A DNA stretch of 64,000 nucleotides. Source: Nitrospirota bacterium (GTDB taxonomy: Bacteria; Nitrospirota; Thermodesulfovibrionia; Thermodesulfovibrionales; SM23-35). The translations under genes were made by a program, and so were the position numbers. Each line of letters starts with the position of its first letter. Position 1 is the first letter of the stretch. The notes beneath the pieces were generated by a model. The model was not told the DNA's origin. It saw only the letters and a program-made list of their open reading frames with translations, and ran no database searches. Shown here one piece after another: positions 8,560-18,082 of this stretch. Where the stretch lies: positions 57,964 through 121,963 of the forward strand of contig JBFMCL010000007.1 of assembly GCA_040754395.1 (NCBI GenBank), written 5' to 3'.

Positions 8560-9730
8560 TACTCTCTTCTCCTTGCAACTCTAAAAGATGTTCCTGTCTT
8601 TCAGGGATGGTAAAGTAAAATGTTGCACCCGAATCTGGTTTCGACTCAACCCAAATTCTTCCACCATGGTGCTCTACAATCCTTTTACAGAGTGCAAGAC
8701 CCAATCCTGTCCCCGGATATTCTTGCTTTGAATGCAGACGTTGAAAGATGACAAAAATACGCTCAGCCTGTTCCGGATCAATGCCTATAGCATTATCCCT
8801 GATTGAAAATGTCCATTCATCCCCTTCCCGATGGGCTGATATGTGAATCTTTAATGGCTCTTTGCCGCGAAACTTGATGGCATTGCCTATTAAGTTCTGG
8901 AATAACCTGATGAATTGGGCATCATCACCCATTACAGTCGGCAACAGGTCATAGGTAACTTCAGCACCACTTTCATCAATAGCTGAGCGAAGATTGTAAT
9001 ATGCCTGCTCCAAGGCCACCGAACAATTTACAGGGCTTACAACCTTGTTTTTTGCGCTTACCCGCGAATACTCCAGCAGGTCGTTAATAAGCATCTGCAT
9101 CCTCTTGACATCTTCAACAACATAATCGATAAACTCATCAGCCTTTTCATCAAGTTTGCCCTTGTACCGCTTCTGTAAAAGTTTTATGAAGCCCTCAATT
9201 CCACGCAAGGGCTCCTGAAGGTCATGCGAGGCTGCAGAGGCAAATCGATTCAAGTCTTCATTGGAACGTTTCAGTTCATCCGATAAATGCTTCAATTCCT
9301 GCTCAGTATGTTTGCGTTCCGAGATATCTTCGATCAAACCATCATATCTTATTAATGCTCCATCTTCATTATAGTATGGAGCCAAGGTGTTACGAATCCA
9401 GATTAATCCTCCATCTCGACGTATTATCCGGTGTTCTATTGGAAAAACCTTCTTGCCCACCATAATCTCTTTGATTGTGTTTTCAACAATTGTCTTATCG
9501 TCTGGATAGATCATCGAGTACCATAAATGAGGATCAGATTTAAATTCCTCTCTGCTGTAACCAGTTATTGGCAGACATCCTATGCTGTGCTCGCTATAAA
9601 TTACATTACCTTTGCTTACCTGAACTGAATAAGTATATACAGTTACTGCTTCGACCATTTTTTTGTAACGCTTTTCGCTTATTTCAAGCGCACCCTGCAT
9701 TCTCTCGCGAACTTCTATTTCAGCTTTCAA
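8537..9730 (-). CDS. PAS-histidine kinase, 3' part of a gene split by an in-frame stop
   Basis: The 397-residue product holds a PAS/PAC domain (about 20-140), a coiled coil, a HisKA domain with FASAASHDLQEPLRGIEGF (His about 168), and an HATPase domain with NLIGNAIKF and GTGLGLALC. It shares its frame with the coding region at 9773-11053. Between them lies one TAA at 9773-9775 and then a continuous coiled-coil reading (LKKNNLELQSLNDKLKAEIE). The TTG start at 9730 has no good ribosome site, so re-initiation would be weak. Most simply this is the kinase half of an 838-codon sensor kinase broken by a point mutation or a sequence error. Confidence 0.85.
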   Translation of the reverse strand: MKAEIEVRERMQGALEISEKRYKKMVEAVTVYTYSVQVSKGNVIYSEHSIGCLPITGYSREEFKSDPHLWYSMIYPDDKTIVENTIKEIMVGKKVFPIEHRIIRRDGGLIWIRNTLAPYYNEDGALIRYDGLIEDISERKHTEQELKHLSDELKRSNEDLNRFASAASHDLQEPLRGIEGFIKLLQKRYKGKLDEKADEFIDYVVEDVKRMQMLINDLLEYSRVSAKNKVVSPVNCSVALEQAYYNLRSAIDESGAEVTYDLLPTVMGDDAQFIRLFQNLIGNAIKFRGKEPLKIHISAHREGDEWTFSIRDNAIGIDPEQAERIFVIFQRLHSKQEYPGTGLGLALCKRIVEHHGGRIWVESKPDSGATFYFTIPERQEHLLELQGEESSDKSSDS

Positions 9731-9772
9731 TTTATCATTTAAGCTTTGAAGTTCTAGATTATTTTTTTTGAG

Positions 9773-11053
9773 TTAGGCTGTACGATCTTCTACTAATCCC
9801 TCAAGGTGATGATAGTATTTTTTTAATTCTTCCTCAGTGGAGAACTTTTGAATTGCTTCGCCAATGAGAGGAGACATTGACTCAAGGAATTCCACCAGCG
9901 TCAAAGTCACCATTCCTTCCTTTTTGTCTGCAATATGGATTGCACCAAGTATTTGCTCCTGGTAACGAATTGGGATAACAGCAACAGAAGTAAATCCATT
10001 CAATACGCAAACGCCTCTAAATCTTGCTTGCTCCTCTTCTGGAAGTTCACCGACAAACTTCATTGTATTATCAGATCGGAAAGAACCAAATGGCGTCATA
10101 GCAGAAATGTCTTGCAGTTCTGGTTTCCCCAATATTACACGGATGCAAGCACATTGATGATCTCTGACTGAAAGCCAGTTTTCAGATTCCCAGAATTCCT
10201 TACTAAAGCCAACATATGACTCATAAGGTATCTTGCCATATATGTCTAGTATTCTGATCCCCACGCAGCAACAGCCGCTCCAGCTGTGGATCAACTCTAC
10301 TACAGAGTCGAGATACTCTTTTCGGGAGGATTTTCTTGTGAATAGTTTCAGAAGGGCATTGGTAGATCTCACTTGATTTTCAGACCCTTTACGCAGAGCA
10401 ATTTCATTCAACAATGCTTCATTTACTATTGTCAAATCAGCGGTACGTTCTTTAACTTTTATCTCTAATTCATCATGTGCTTTCCGCAATGCTTCTTCCG
10501 CTTTCTTGCGTTCGCTGATATCAATTACTGAAGTCCTGCATACGTTATTGTGATAGGAATCATTTATCATTATGCTCTCCAACTGCGCGTAAAACTCACC
10601 CGCTTTTCTCCTTAGTCTTATTTCACATGTCCGCCGGTCTTCACCTTTAAAAACTTGCTGAAGGTGCAGATCAAATATATTCTTGTCTTCGATAGGGATA
10701 TAGGTTCGGAATGGTTTGTCAATAAGAAGGCTCCTTTTTACACCTAACTCAGATGCGGCGGTAAGGTTTACTTCCAGTATCAGCCCGTTTTTGTCAAAGG
10801 TAAAATAGCCGACAGGGGCAAAGTCATAGAGGTCAGAATATCTGCGTCTTGATTCTTCAAGTTCTGCCTGTGCTTTACGAAGTTCGTCATTCTGCATCTC
10901 CAGCTCTATCTGATGAACCTGCAGTTCATGGATCAACTGCTGTGTATCGCTATCAGACATTACCCCATGTTGGGCTGTTTGAGATTTTAGTTTCTCCTCT
11001 GCTCTTTTGCGAAGTTCGGAAGGATTTTTCTGTCCTGTTTTTTTTGATTTCAT
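9773..11053 (-). CDS. PAS-GAF sensory half of the split histidine kinase
   Basis: The 426-residue product has a coiled N-terminus (about 1-65), a PAS domain (70-180), a coiled coil and a GAF-like domain (about 250-395), and ends at LEGLVEDRTA, a heptad linker that normally continues (VEDRTAEL is the usual form; GAA has become TAA). The GAF-like domain has clustered cysteines (GCCCVG, CAC, GVCV) and the GSF...NT...SVAVIPIR signature of a GAF subfamily with conserved cysteines. These could bind a metal or Fe-S cluster, which is inference. Without the downstream half the protein has sensing but no kinase. It lies 21 bases after the CheB-CheR-PAS gene. Confidence 0.85.
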   Translation of the reverse strand: MKSKKTGQKNPSELRKRAEEKLKSQTAQHGVMSDSDTQQLIHELQVHQIELEMQNDELRKAQAELEESRRRYSDLYDFAPVGYFTFDKNGLILEVNLTAASELGVKRSLLIDKPFRTYIPIEDKNIFDLHLQQVFKGEDRRTCEIRLRRKAGEFYAQLESIMINDSYHNNVCRTSVIDISERKKAEEALRKAHDELEIKVKERTADLTIVNEALLNEIALRKGSENQVRSTNALLKLFTRKSSRKEYLDSVVELIHSWSGCCCVGIRILDIYGKIPYESYVGFSKEFWESENWLSVRDHQCACIRVILGKPELQDISAMTPFGSFRSDNTMKFVGELPEEEQARFRGVCVLNGFTSVAVIPIRYQEQILGAIHIADKKEGMVTLTLVEFLESMSPLIGEAIQKFSTEEELKKYYHHLEGLVEDRTA

Positions 11054-11074
11054 ACGAAACTTTCTTCCTGTTTA

Positions 11075-14000
11075 CTATCCAGCTGCTTCTGTATCCTCTT
11101 TCGCTGTAATATCCTCAATAGCAAGAAGAATAAGCTTGCGCTGGCCGGGACTATCAACAACACGCGCATTCAGAAGCATCTTCTTCTGCCCTATGACTGG
11201 GAATTGGTGAGTGACTTTGAAGTCATTGAATGAATTCCTCTTCGGAATAATCTCATCCAGCAGTTCATGGAGTTTAGGTATATCCCACTGGCCGTTTCCA
11301 AGGTTGTAGACAAGTATGTTTTCAGTCTCTTCCGGAGAAGTTTTGAAGGTCTTATAGAAAGACCTGTTTGCTGATACTACTTTCAGACGCTCATCAAGGA
11401 TCACAAGGGAATCACGAACAGTATTAAGTATACTCTCGGCAAAGATCCTTGCAGATTCTCCCATCTGCTCTGCCTTTTTGCGCTCGCTTATATCCATAAA
11501 CGCAATAACAACCCCGTCAATGGTATTTTCAATTGTCCTATATGGCAAAATGCGCATGGAATACCAGTTGCTGTTTTCGGTCTCAACCTCGAACTCCCGT
11601 TTTTGTAAATCCTTCAGCACTGTCCGGACTTCCTGAGAGACATTAACAAATGGAATTTTTGAGGTGATGTCACTGATAGGACGGCCTGCATCTTCCTGAA
11701 TAAGGTTAAAGAAGTTTTTCATGGCAGGTGTAAACCGCTTGATCCTGAGATTATTGTCCAGGAAGATGGTACCGATGTCTGTACTTGCAAGAAGGTTGTT
11801 GATATCGCTGTTGGCCTGCACCAACGCCTCTATCTTATCCTGAAGCTCTGTGTTTACGGTAACCAGTTCCTCATTGGTCGATTGCAGCTCCTCCTTGGAG
11901 GTTGCCAGCTCTTCATTGGTGCTCTGCAATTCCTCATTCGTTGACTGCAGTTCCTCATTTGCCGATCTCAGCTCTTCGTTGGTTGTCTGCATTTGCTCAA
12001 CAGTTGCCTGTAGATACTCTTTTGTTGACCGGAGCTCGTTTTCAAGGCTTGACACCCTCAGATCATTTTTTGCATCCCTGGAAGTCTTTTTCTTCTTCAC
12101 GCCTTTTTCCTCGGGAAATGTTTTCTCTTCAAATATGACCACCTTGATTTTCTGTTTCAGGTCCGGCTGCAATATCGTTCGCACTACTATCTCAACAGTC
12201 TGATAGCCTTCTTTCTGTTTTATCCGGAACGTTTCCCGGAGAACAGTCTCTTTTTGTCTTGCGGACTTGCTGAGCAATGCGCTGATCTGATAGCGAAGGT
12301 CTTCGCGCACCATTGCAATGAGGTTAAAGCTTGGTTCACCGGCTGGCTGAGTCAGGTACCGGTCAGTTGATCCCTGAAAATAGAGGATGTTATATTCTTC
12401 ATCAATGAAAACACACGGTGGAGCATATTCGTCAAGGATAAGCCTTTCTGCAATTTCCCGCATATTTATCTCTTTAAGAACAGTCTGTCCCGGTTTTTTC
12501 ATGTATTCCGGATGAGCATCAGCAGCAGGAGCATAAAGATAATCCGGAACCTTCCCGGCAAAAACGTCTTTGCGCTGGTATATTTTCCACTTTGTATCAA
12601 CCGGTGAAAAAAGCCCGCTGAACTCTCCTATGCTCTCAGATGATCCCAGGAAAAGATACCCGTTCCGATTTAGAGTGTAATGGAATAACGGGATAATTTT
12701 CTTTTGGAGCACTGAATCCATGTAGATCAGGATATTTCTGCAGCTGACCAGGTCAAGTTTTGAAAAAGGAGGGTCTGAGATAATGTTCTGGACAGCAAAG
12801 ACTACCATATCGCGGATCGTTTTCCTGATCCTGTACCCCCCGCCTTCCTTTATGAAGAACCTTACTAACTTTTCTGCCGGAATATCCGCTGAAATGCCTT
12901 CTGGGAACCTGGCAAAGCGGGCCTTTTCAATAGTCTCTCTGTTTATGTCTGTGGCAAAAATCTGGACATTCAGGCGTTTATTCAACCTCTCCATGGTTTC
13001 CTGAAAAAGCATCGCAATGGAGAATGGTTCTTCACCGGTGGCACAACCCGGAACCCAGACCCGCACTATAGAATCAGGTTTTTTATTTTCCACTATTGCC
13101 GGAATAATTTTTTTGCCGAGGACTTCAAATGCCTCATTGTCTCTGAAAAAACTGGTCACCTCGATAATGAGGTCTTTGAACAGGCTGTCCGCTTCAGCTG
13201 GTATTTCTTTAAGATACCGGACATAATTTTGGATATTGGTAATTTTGTGGAGAGCCATGCGGCGTTCTACTCTGCGGTGAACGGTATTCTGTTTGTAATG
13301 GCTGAAATCATGGCCGGTTCTGGACCTTACCAGCATCAAGACCTTCTGGATGGCGTCAAGATGCTCAGCGCCGACACGAGTCTTGTACCCTTTCACATAG
13401 GGTTGTTTTATGTACCCTATGAGTTCCTTCGGCATCTTTTCTGCCGGCAGAACATAGTCTACAAGACCTGTTTCTATGGCGCTCCTTGGCATACTGTCAT
13501 ACTGTGCCTGTTCCGGATTCTGAACCATTATCATTCCGCCGGAACCCTTGATCTCCTTGATACCCAGGGTTCCGTCTGATCCGCTTCCGGACAGGATGAT
13601 GCAGACAGCATTCTCGCCCTGGTCCTCAGCCAGAGACCGGAAAAAATGGTTAATCGGAAGCCTTACAGGATGGGCTTCAACCGGATCTGTCAACTGGAGT
13701 TTGCCATTGAAGATGTTGATTTCCTTGTCAGGTTTATTGAGATACACAGAGTTGGGTTCAAGTGCTATACCGTCTTCTGCCTGTAATACCCTCATAGTGG
13801 TATGTCTCTTAAGAAGTTCATCCATAATGCTTTTGTGCTTGGGGTCTAAATGCTGGATAATAACAAAGGCTATGCCTGTTTCAGGCGGCATATGGGCGAA
13901 GAAAAGTTCCAGCGCCTCCAGCCCTCCGGCTGAAGCGCCGATTCCGACAAAAGGAAATCCTGATGCAGGCTTCTTAACTGCGGCAGCATATTCTGCAGAA

Positions 14001-14134
14001 GGTAGTTTTAATTTAGATCGGTCAGACAGTCCGCCGCGTTTTGGAGAAATGATTTTTGCAGATTTCTTGTCAGACAAAGCTCTTTTGGAAACAGAAGCGC
14101 TCTTTCTTACCGGAGCAGCTTTCTTTTTGCCCAT
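11075..14134 (-). CDS. CheB-CheR-PAS fusion protein
   Basis: The 1019-residue protein has a basic Ser/Lys-rich N-terminus (1-58), a CheB methylesterase domain (about 62-245; catalytic Ser in GASAGG, His in QHLDP, Asp in SGSGSDGT), a CheR methyltransferase domain (270-520; SAM site [12 protein letters not shown]), a long coiled coil with repeated ELQSTNEEL heptads (about 690-760) and two PAS domains (770-1010). Such fusions are widespread in environmental bacteria and usually sit next to PAS kinases, as here. No chemoreceptor or cheA is in the window, so the methylation substrate is unknown. First gene of the signalling operon. Confidence 0.92.
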   Translation of the reverse strand: MGKKKAAPVRKSASVSKRALSDKKSAKIISPKRGGLSDRSKLKLPSAEYAAAVKKPASGFPFVGIGASAGGLEALELFFAHMPPETGIAFVIIQHLDPKHKSIMDELLKRHTTMRVLQAEDGIALEPNSVYLNKPDKEINIFNGKLQLTDPVEAHPVRLPINHFFRSLAEDQGENAVCIILSGSGSDGTLGIKEIKGSGGMIMVQNPEQAQYDSMPRSAIETGLVDYVLPAEKMPKELIGYIKQPYVKGYKTRVGAEHLDAIQKVLMLVRSRTGHDFSHYKQNTVHRRVERRMALHKITNIQNYVRYLKEIPAEADSLFKDLIIEVTSFFRDNEAFEVLGKKIIPAIVENKKPDSIVRVWVPGCATGEEPFSIAMLFQETMERLNKRLNVQIFATDINRETIEKARFARFPEGISADIPAEKLVRFFIKEGGGYRIRKTIRDMVVFAVQNIISDPPFSKLDLVSCRNILIYMDSVLQKKIIPLFHYTLNRNGYLFLGSSESIGEFSGLFSPVDTKWKIYQRKDVFAGKVPDYLYAPAADAHPEYMKKPGQTVLKEINMREIAERLILDEYAPPCVFIDEEYNILYFQGSTDRYLTQPAGEPSFNLIAMVREDLRYQISALLSKSARQKETVLRETFRIKQKEGYQTVEIVVRTILQPDLKQKIKVVIFEEKTFPEEKGVKKKKTSRDAKNDLRVSSLENELRSTKEYLQATVEQMQTTNEELRSANEELQSTNEELQSTNEELATSKEELQSTNEELVTVNTELQDKIEALVQANSDINNLLASTDIGTIFLDNNLRIKRFTPAMKNFFNLIQEDAGRPISDITSKIPFVNVSQEVRTVLKDLQKREFEVETENSNWYSMRILPYRTIENTIDGVVIAFMDISERKKAEQMGESARIFAESILNTVRDSLVILDERLKVVSANRSFYKTFKTSPEETENILVYNLGNGQWDIPKLHELLDEIIPKRNSFNDFKVTHQFPVIGQKKMLLNARVVDSPGQRKLILLAIEDITAKEDTEAAG

Positions 14135-14142
14135 CGTTAACC

Positions 14143-14178
14143 TTTTTATATTAATTTACATTTTTATATTAATTTACA
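14143..14178. repeat. 18-bp perfect tandem repeat upstream of the CheB-CheR gene
   Basis: The unit TTTTTATATTAATTTACA occurs twice with no gap, just before the start codon of the CheB-CheR-PAS gene (transcribed leftward). On the minus strand each unit offers a TATAAA-like -10 element, so the duplication may double a promoter, or may be a slippage product. Confidence 0.85.
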
Positions 14179-14221
14179 TTAAAATTGTAACAAAAAACAT
14201 ATTCATTAGCAATCTTTCGAA

Positions 14222-14505
14222 TTGCCTCATCAAAAATCTATATGAAATTGATTCGTTGCCTCATTTAAAAATCTATACGAAAAATCAAGTACTGTCTCTG
14301 TCAGCAAGCTGGACGCAGGAATGCGGTCAGCGGTCAAAGAAAAACAGGCGGCGACTAAGACCCAGTAAAGCATATCCCCAAATAGAAGAAGCTCATACAC
14401 ATCTCAGAATTCATACCAAAAGCATGTCAGTATCTAAATTGCTTTCATATAGATTTTTGGTGAGGCAACGAATACCCATTTCGTATAGATTCCTACGTGA
14501 GGCAA
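14222..14505. repeat. Four copies of a 26-27-bp repeat, two in each orientation
   Basis: Copies lie at 14222-14247 (+), 14256-14282 (+), 14443-14468 (-) and 14479-14505 (-). All begin TTGCCTCA and end AATCTATAYGAAA. Copies 1 and 3 differ at one position; copies 2 and 4 differ at four. The order is not that of a simple inverted duplication. About 160 bp of unrelated sequence separates the two pairs. It could be a small non-autonomous element or a set of protein-binding sites. Confidence 0.75.
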
Positions 14506-14833
14506 CAGGTCTTTCTTCACCCTATCACTGGAAACCTTGTATTGCGAGTTATTTTTGGTAATCAGCAGGGGACATAATTTTTTAAACGCTCATTTCTATG
14601 TAAATGCCTAGTTCTATCAGAATCTTACGTTTTGTTTATACCAGGAAGAATGTGAAAAAAGATTTAACAGTTTTTATGCATACAAATTCTGACTTGCACG
14701 TCTCATCACCTGCCAATTAAATGGTGCAGGCGGATTTCATTTTGCTTGCACTGAACACGGATAATTCCATAAACAGCACTCATTCAATGCCCGTTCGATG
14801 AATGGCTTGACCCCCTTGATTAGCAGCGTTTCT

Positions 14834-14859
14834 CGTGAGTTTGAATCTCACCCGCTACG
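14834..14859 (+). repeat. Partial copy of the tRNA-Ser 3' end (possible att scar)
   Basis: The sequence matches the T arm and acceptor side of the tRNA-Ser at 1374-1463 in 23 of 26 positions, starting at CGTGAG. There is no 5' half nearby, so it is not a tRNA gene. Partial duplication of a tRNA 3' end is what integration of a genomic island leaves behind. A remnant of another class II tRNA is the alternative. Confidence 0.6.
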
Positions 14860-14903
14860 TGTTTCCTGCATATAAAAGTATCCGCAGACGGCAGGCAGGC
14901 TCC

Positions 14904-15245
14904 TTACATTCCGAGGGCCTCGATAAGTCTCTTTTTCTGTTTTTCAATCACCTTCTGGCCGTGATCAAGGTTTTTCAGAATCTCCTTTTTTGCACTCTCG
15001 GAAAGATCCTTTCCCTGGTCAATGACATCCGAGACCTTATCCTTTACATCAACCGTAAAATCATTGATACTGTCTATCGCATCATTTACCAGATGGACTG
15101 TCTCCCGCTTAATGCGCCGTGCAGTCCTTGTGATATCTTTTCTGGTCTCTCTTCCTGATTTAGGTGCATACAGAATGGCAATGGCTGCACCGATAACTCC
15201 CCCGATCAGAAATGCTCCTGCGATCTTTTTATAGTCGTCGTCCAT
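14904..15245 (-). CDS. YtxH domain protein
   Basis: The 113-residue protein has an N-terminal Gly/Ala-rich membrane helix (about 9-26, GAFLIGGVIGAAIAILYAP) followed by APKSGRETR and a long amphipathic helical tail. This is the YtxH (gas-vesicle-like, stress-associated) family, small envelope proteins of unknown mechanism. A strong AAGGAGGTCGAT ribosome site precedes the ATG. It stands alone, divergent from ftsH. Confidence 0.85.
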   Translation of the reverse strand: MDDDYKKIAGAFLIGGVIGAAIAILYAPKSGRETRKDITRTARRIKRETVHLVNDAIDSINDFTVDVKDKVSDVIDQGKDLSESAKKEILKNLDHGQKVIEKQKKRLIEALGM

Positions 15246-15371
15246 ATCGACCTCCTTCAGGATGTATATGATAAAACTTTAACAGGTATGCGCGAGAGAG
15301 TCAACTTTTCCGGCGAAGCGCACACAGGGAAAGTCTTTGCTTTTTTGCGCATATTATATAATATGGTATTC

Positions 15372-17252
15372 ATGACGGAAGAAAAGAAAAGCCTTGCGGA
15401 CAAGTTAAAATCCCCGCAGTGGAGAATCACCATCGCGGTACTGGTGTTCTTTCTTTTCATGTACCTCTGGACAGTCTTTCTCAATCTCGAAGGCTCCCGG
15501 CAGCATTCCATCAGCTACAGCCAGTTCATGGCCCAGCTTGAAGCCGGCAACATCCGGTCCGTTACCATCAAAGACCTGCAGGTGACCGGGGATTTCATCA
15601 AGGAAATATCGGTGCCGCTTCCCGACCAGAAAACAACGATCACCATGAAAAAGTTTCAGACGTTTCTGCCTTCCTTTCAGGGTCAGGAGCTTCTGAAAAA
15701 ACTCCAGGACAAGAACGTCATTGTCGATGTGGAACCTTCCGAGAAGGGGTCCCTCCTCTGGCAGTTTCTTATCGGTGTTCTGCCATGGGTAATCATTATC
15801 GGCGTATGGATTCTGATCATGAGACGGGCACAGCAGGTCCAGGGCGGTCCTGGCGGGCTCTTCACCTTTGGCGCAAGCAAGGCCAAACTCTTCGACGCAA
15901 AAAAAGTCAGTGTTACGTTCAAGGACGTTGCGGGCATGGAGAAAGTGAAGCAGGAACTCAGGGAGACGATAGAATTCCTGAAAGACCCCTCCAGATTCAA
16001 GAGACTGGGCGCAAATGTCCCGAGAGGGGTGCTTCTGGTCGGGCCTCCGGGAACAGGGAAAACCCTTCTGGCACGGGCCGTTGCAGGCGAGGCGGGCGTG
16101 CCTTTTTACAGCATAAGCGGTTCAGAATTCATCGAGATGTTTGTCGGGGTCGGGGCGTCACGCGTGCGGGACATGTTCAAGAAGGCGAAGGAATCTCAGC
16201 CGAGCATCATCTTTATCGATGAAATCGACGCGGTCGGAAGAACAAGAGGCGCAGGACTGGGAGGCGGCCATGATGAGCGTGAACAGACCCTCAACCAGCT
16301 TCTGAGCGCAATGGACGGGTTTGAATCGCATGAGGAGGTGATTGTGCTGGCTGCAACCAACAGGCCTGACGTGCTCGACCCGGCGCTGCTCAGGCCGGGA
16401 CGATTCGACAGGCATGTCGTCATCGACAGGCCGGGCCTGAAAGAACGGAAGGCAATCCTTGAGGTACACACCGGCAAAAAAATTCTTGCGGACGATGTTG
16501 ACCTTGAAAAAATCGCGCGGGGCACGCCGGGCATGACAGGTGCCGACCTCGAGAACATTACGAATGAGGCTGCACTTATCGCCATAAGAAGAGACAAGGA
16601 AAAAATCGATATGAGCGACTTCGAGGAAGCGCGGGACATCATCCTCATGGGTGCGGTGCGGGAGGAAACGATCAGTGATCTCGAGAAAAGGATCACCGCC
16701 TATCATGAGGCAGGGCATGCACTGGTTGCCTGGAACCTTCCCGGAACAGACCCCATCCATAAGGTCAGCATCATCCCGCGGGGCATGGCAATGGGGGTAA
16801 CGCAACTGCTCCCGGAGGAAGACAGGCATTATTATCCGAAATCCTATCTTATGAACCGGCTGAGCGTTGCGCTTGCCGGCAGGGTTTCTGAAAAGATCGT
16901 GTTCAATGATATCAGCAGCGGCGCCCAGAACGACCTGAAAGAGGCGACTATGCTTGCGGAAAAGATGGTTGCGCAGTGGGGCATGAGCGAAAAGGTCGGT
17001 CCGCTGAATCTCGGACGGGGAGAGGAACACCCCTTCCTCGGGAGGGAACTTGCCCTTCCCAAGCGATACAGCGAGGAAATGGCATGGCTCATGGATCAGG
17101 AGATACGTGAACTGATCACCCGCGCGGAAGCAAAAGCGGAAGAGATACTGGCGACTAACCGGCATATCCTTGATAACCTTGCCGATGCGCTGATAAAAGA
17201 CGAGGTTCTGGAGAGAGATAACATCGCGCGGATTATCAGGGAATCGCAATGA
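15372..17252 (+). CDS. ftsH: ATP-dependent zinc metalloprotease FtsH
   Basis: The protein (about 626 residues from the chosen start) has two membrane helices (about 18-36 and 135-155) around a periplasmic domain, an AAA domain (Walker [10 protein letters not shown], Walker [10 protein letters not shown], pore motif [11 protein letters not shown], arginine fingers in RPGRFDR) and an M41 protease domain with zinc motif HEAGH. FtsH is a membrane hexamer that degrades membrane and regulatory proteins. The frame is open from 15288, but a TATAAT at 15357-15362 suggests transcription starts near 15369, favouring the ATG at 15372 over the ATG at 15363. That implies almost no 5' leader. Confidence 0.95.
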   Translation: MTEEKKSLADKLKSPQWRITIAVLVFFLFMYLWTVFLNLEGSRQHSISYSQFMAQLEAGNIRSVTIKDLQVTGDFIKEISVPLPDQKTTITMKKFQTFLPSFQGQELLKKLQDKNVIVDVEPSEKGSLLWQFLIGVLPWVIIIGVWILIMRRAQQVQGGPGGLFTFGASKAKLFDAKKVSVTFKDVAGMEKVKQELRETIEFLKDPSRFKRLGANVPRGVLLVGPPGTGKTLLARAVAGEAGVPFYSISGSEFIEMFVGVGASRVRDMFKKAKESQPSIIFIDEIDAVGRTRGAGLGGGHDEREQTLNQLLSAMDGFESHEEVIVLAATNRPDVLDPALLRPGRFDRHVVIDRPGLKERKAILEVHTGKKILADDVDLEKIARGTPGMTGADLENITNEAALIAIRRDKEKIDMSDFEEARDIILMGAVREETISDLEKRITAYHEAGHALVAWNLPGTDPIHKVSIIPRGMAMGVTQLLPEEDRHYYPKSYLMNRLSVALAGRVSEKIVFNDISSGAQNDLKEATMLAEKMVAQWGMSEKVGPLNLGRGEEHPFLGRELALPKRYSEEMAWLMDQEIRELITRAEAKAEEILATNRHILDNLADALIKDEVLERDNIARIIRESQ

Positions 17253-17287
17253 AAGAACTTCAGGAAAAACTGTCAATCACGCTTCAT

Positions 17288-18061
17288 TCATTCCGGCTGC
17301 ATATCTGACAATACATCGGCAAGCCTCGCAAATTCTTCCATATGCAGGGACTCCGGTCTTCTGTCCGGATCTATTGCCGCTTTGTGCAGCCATTCTTTCG
17401 GATCTCCCCGCATACCCTTCAGCGAATTCGAGAGCATCTTGCGCCTTTGGGAAAATGCGGTTTTCACGATCCTGAAAAACAGCTGTTCATTCCTGACTTC
17501 AACCGAAGGCCTGTCGAGCAGACGGATATGCACAACCGCTGAATCAACCTTCGGTACAGGCCTGAATGCCTCCCCCGGGATAACGAATGCGAAATGCGTT
17601 ACTGCATAGTACTGGACCATGATCGAAAGCACCCCGTAGTCTTTGCCTCCCGGTGACGCAACAATCCGCTCCGCAACCTCCTTCTGTATTGTCAGCGTCA
17701 TGGAACAGAGATTTCTCCTCGCCTCAAGAAGCCTGAAAAGTATCGGGGTTGTCACATAGTAAGGGATATTTGCGACAACCTTGAAATCCGGCAGCCCGCC
17801 ATAGTCGAACTCCAGGGCGTCAGCGAGTATAAGATCAATGTTGCCGAACCCGGCCAGATCCCTTTTCAGCCTGTCATATAACCGTTCATCAAGCTCGATC
17901 GCGATCACCCTGCCGGCCTTCTCTGCAAGCATCTTCGTCATTTTTCCATGGCCGGGGCCTATCTCGACAACAAGGTCATAAGGCTCAAGCTGCGCGGCCT
18001 GGATGATCCTGCTGATCACTGCAGGGTTATCGAGGAAATGCTGTCCGAGCCTTCTTTTCAT
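17288..18061 (-). CDS. rsmA: 16S rRNA adenine dimethyltransferase RsmA (KsgA)
   Basis: The 257-residue protein has the family start RRLGQHFLDN, the SAM motif VVEIGPGHGKMT, the catalytic NIPYYVTTP motif and the C-terminal helical domain. RsmA dimethylates two adjacent adenines in the 3' helix of 16S rRNA during late small-subunit assembly. It is convergent with ftsH and follows the MFS transporter gene by 21 bases, so the two minus-strand genes probably share a transcript. Confidence 0.95.
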   Translation of the reverse strand: MKRRLGQHFLDNPAVISRIIQAAQLEPYDLVVEIGPGHGKMTKMLAEKAGRVIAIELDERLYDRLKRDLAGFGNIDLILADALEFDYGGLPDFKVVANIPYYVTTPILFRLLEARRNLCSMTLTIQKEVAERIVASPGGKDYGVLSIMVQYYAVTHFAFVIPGEAFRPVPKVDSAVVHIRLLDRPSVEVRNEQLFFRIVKTAFSQRRKMLSNSLKGMRGDPKEWLHKAAIDPDRRPESLHMEEFARLADVLSDMQPE

Positions 18062-18082
18062 TATCCCTGTATCCCTTTTTCT

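Larger units (their letters stand above)
14135..14903. other. 769-bp gene-free stretch with repeats and a tRNA remnant
   Basis: I see no credible gene. The stretch holds the promoter side of the CheB-CheR gene with an 18-bp tandem repeat (14143-14178), four copies of a 26-27-bp repeat in two orientations (14222-14505), an AT-rich part without recognisable signals (14521-14830), and a fragment like the 3' end of tRNA-Ser (14834-14859). The composition is clearly more AT-rich than at 15-60 kb. Confidence 0.7.

Noticed and set aside
14222..14505. CRISPR array
   Set aside because: Only four copies, in two orientations, with 8-10-base gaps inside pairs and about 160 bases between pairs; no cas genes.
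13548..14561. 337-codon plus-strand open frame across the CheB start and the repeat region
   Set aside because: Mostly antisense to the CheB domain; the tail translates the repeats; no homology pattern.
14834..14859. A second tRNA-Ser gene
   Set aside because: Only the T arm and part of the acceptor side are present; no matching 5' acceptor strand, D arm or anticodon arm upstream.
16158..17276. 372-codon open frame opposite ftsH
   Set aside because: Shadow of ftsH with Cys/His/Arg-rich composition and no motif.
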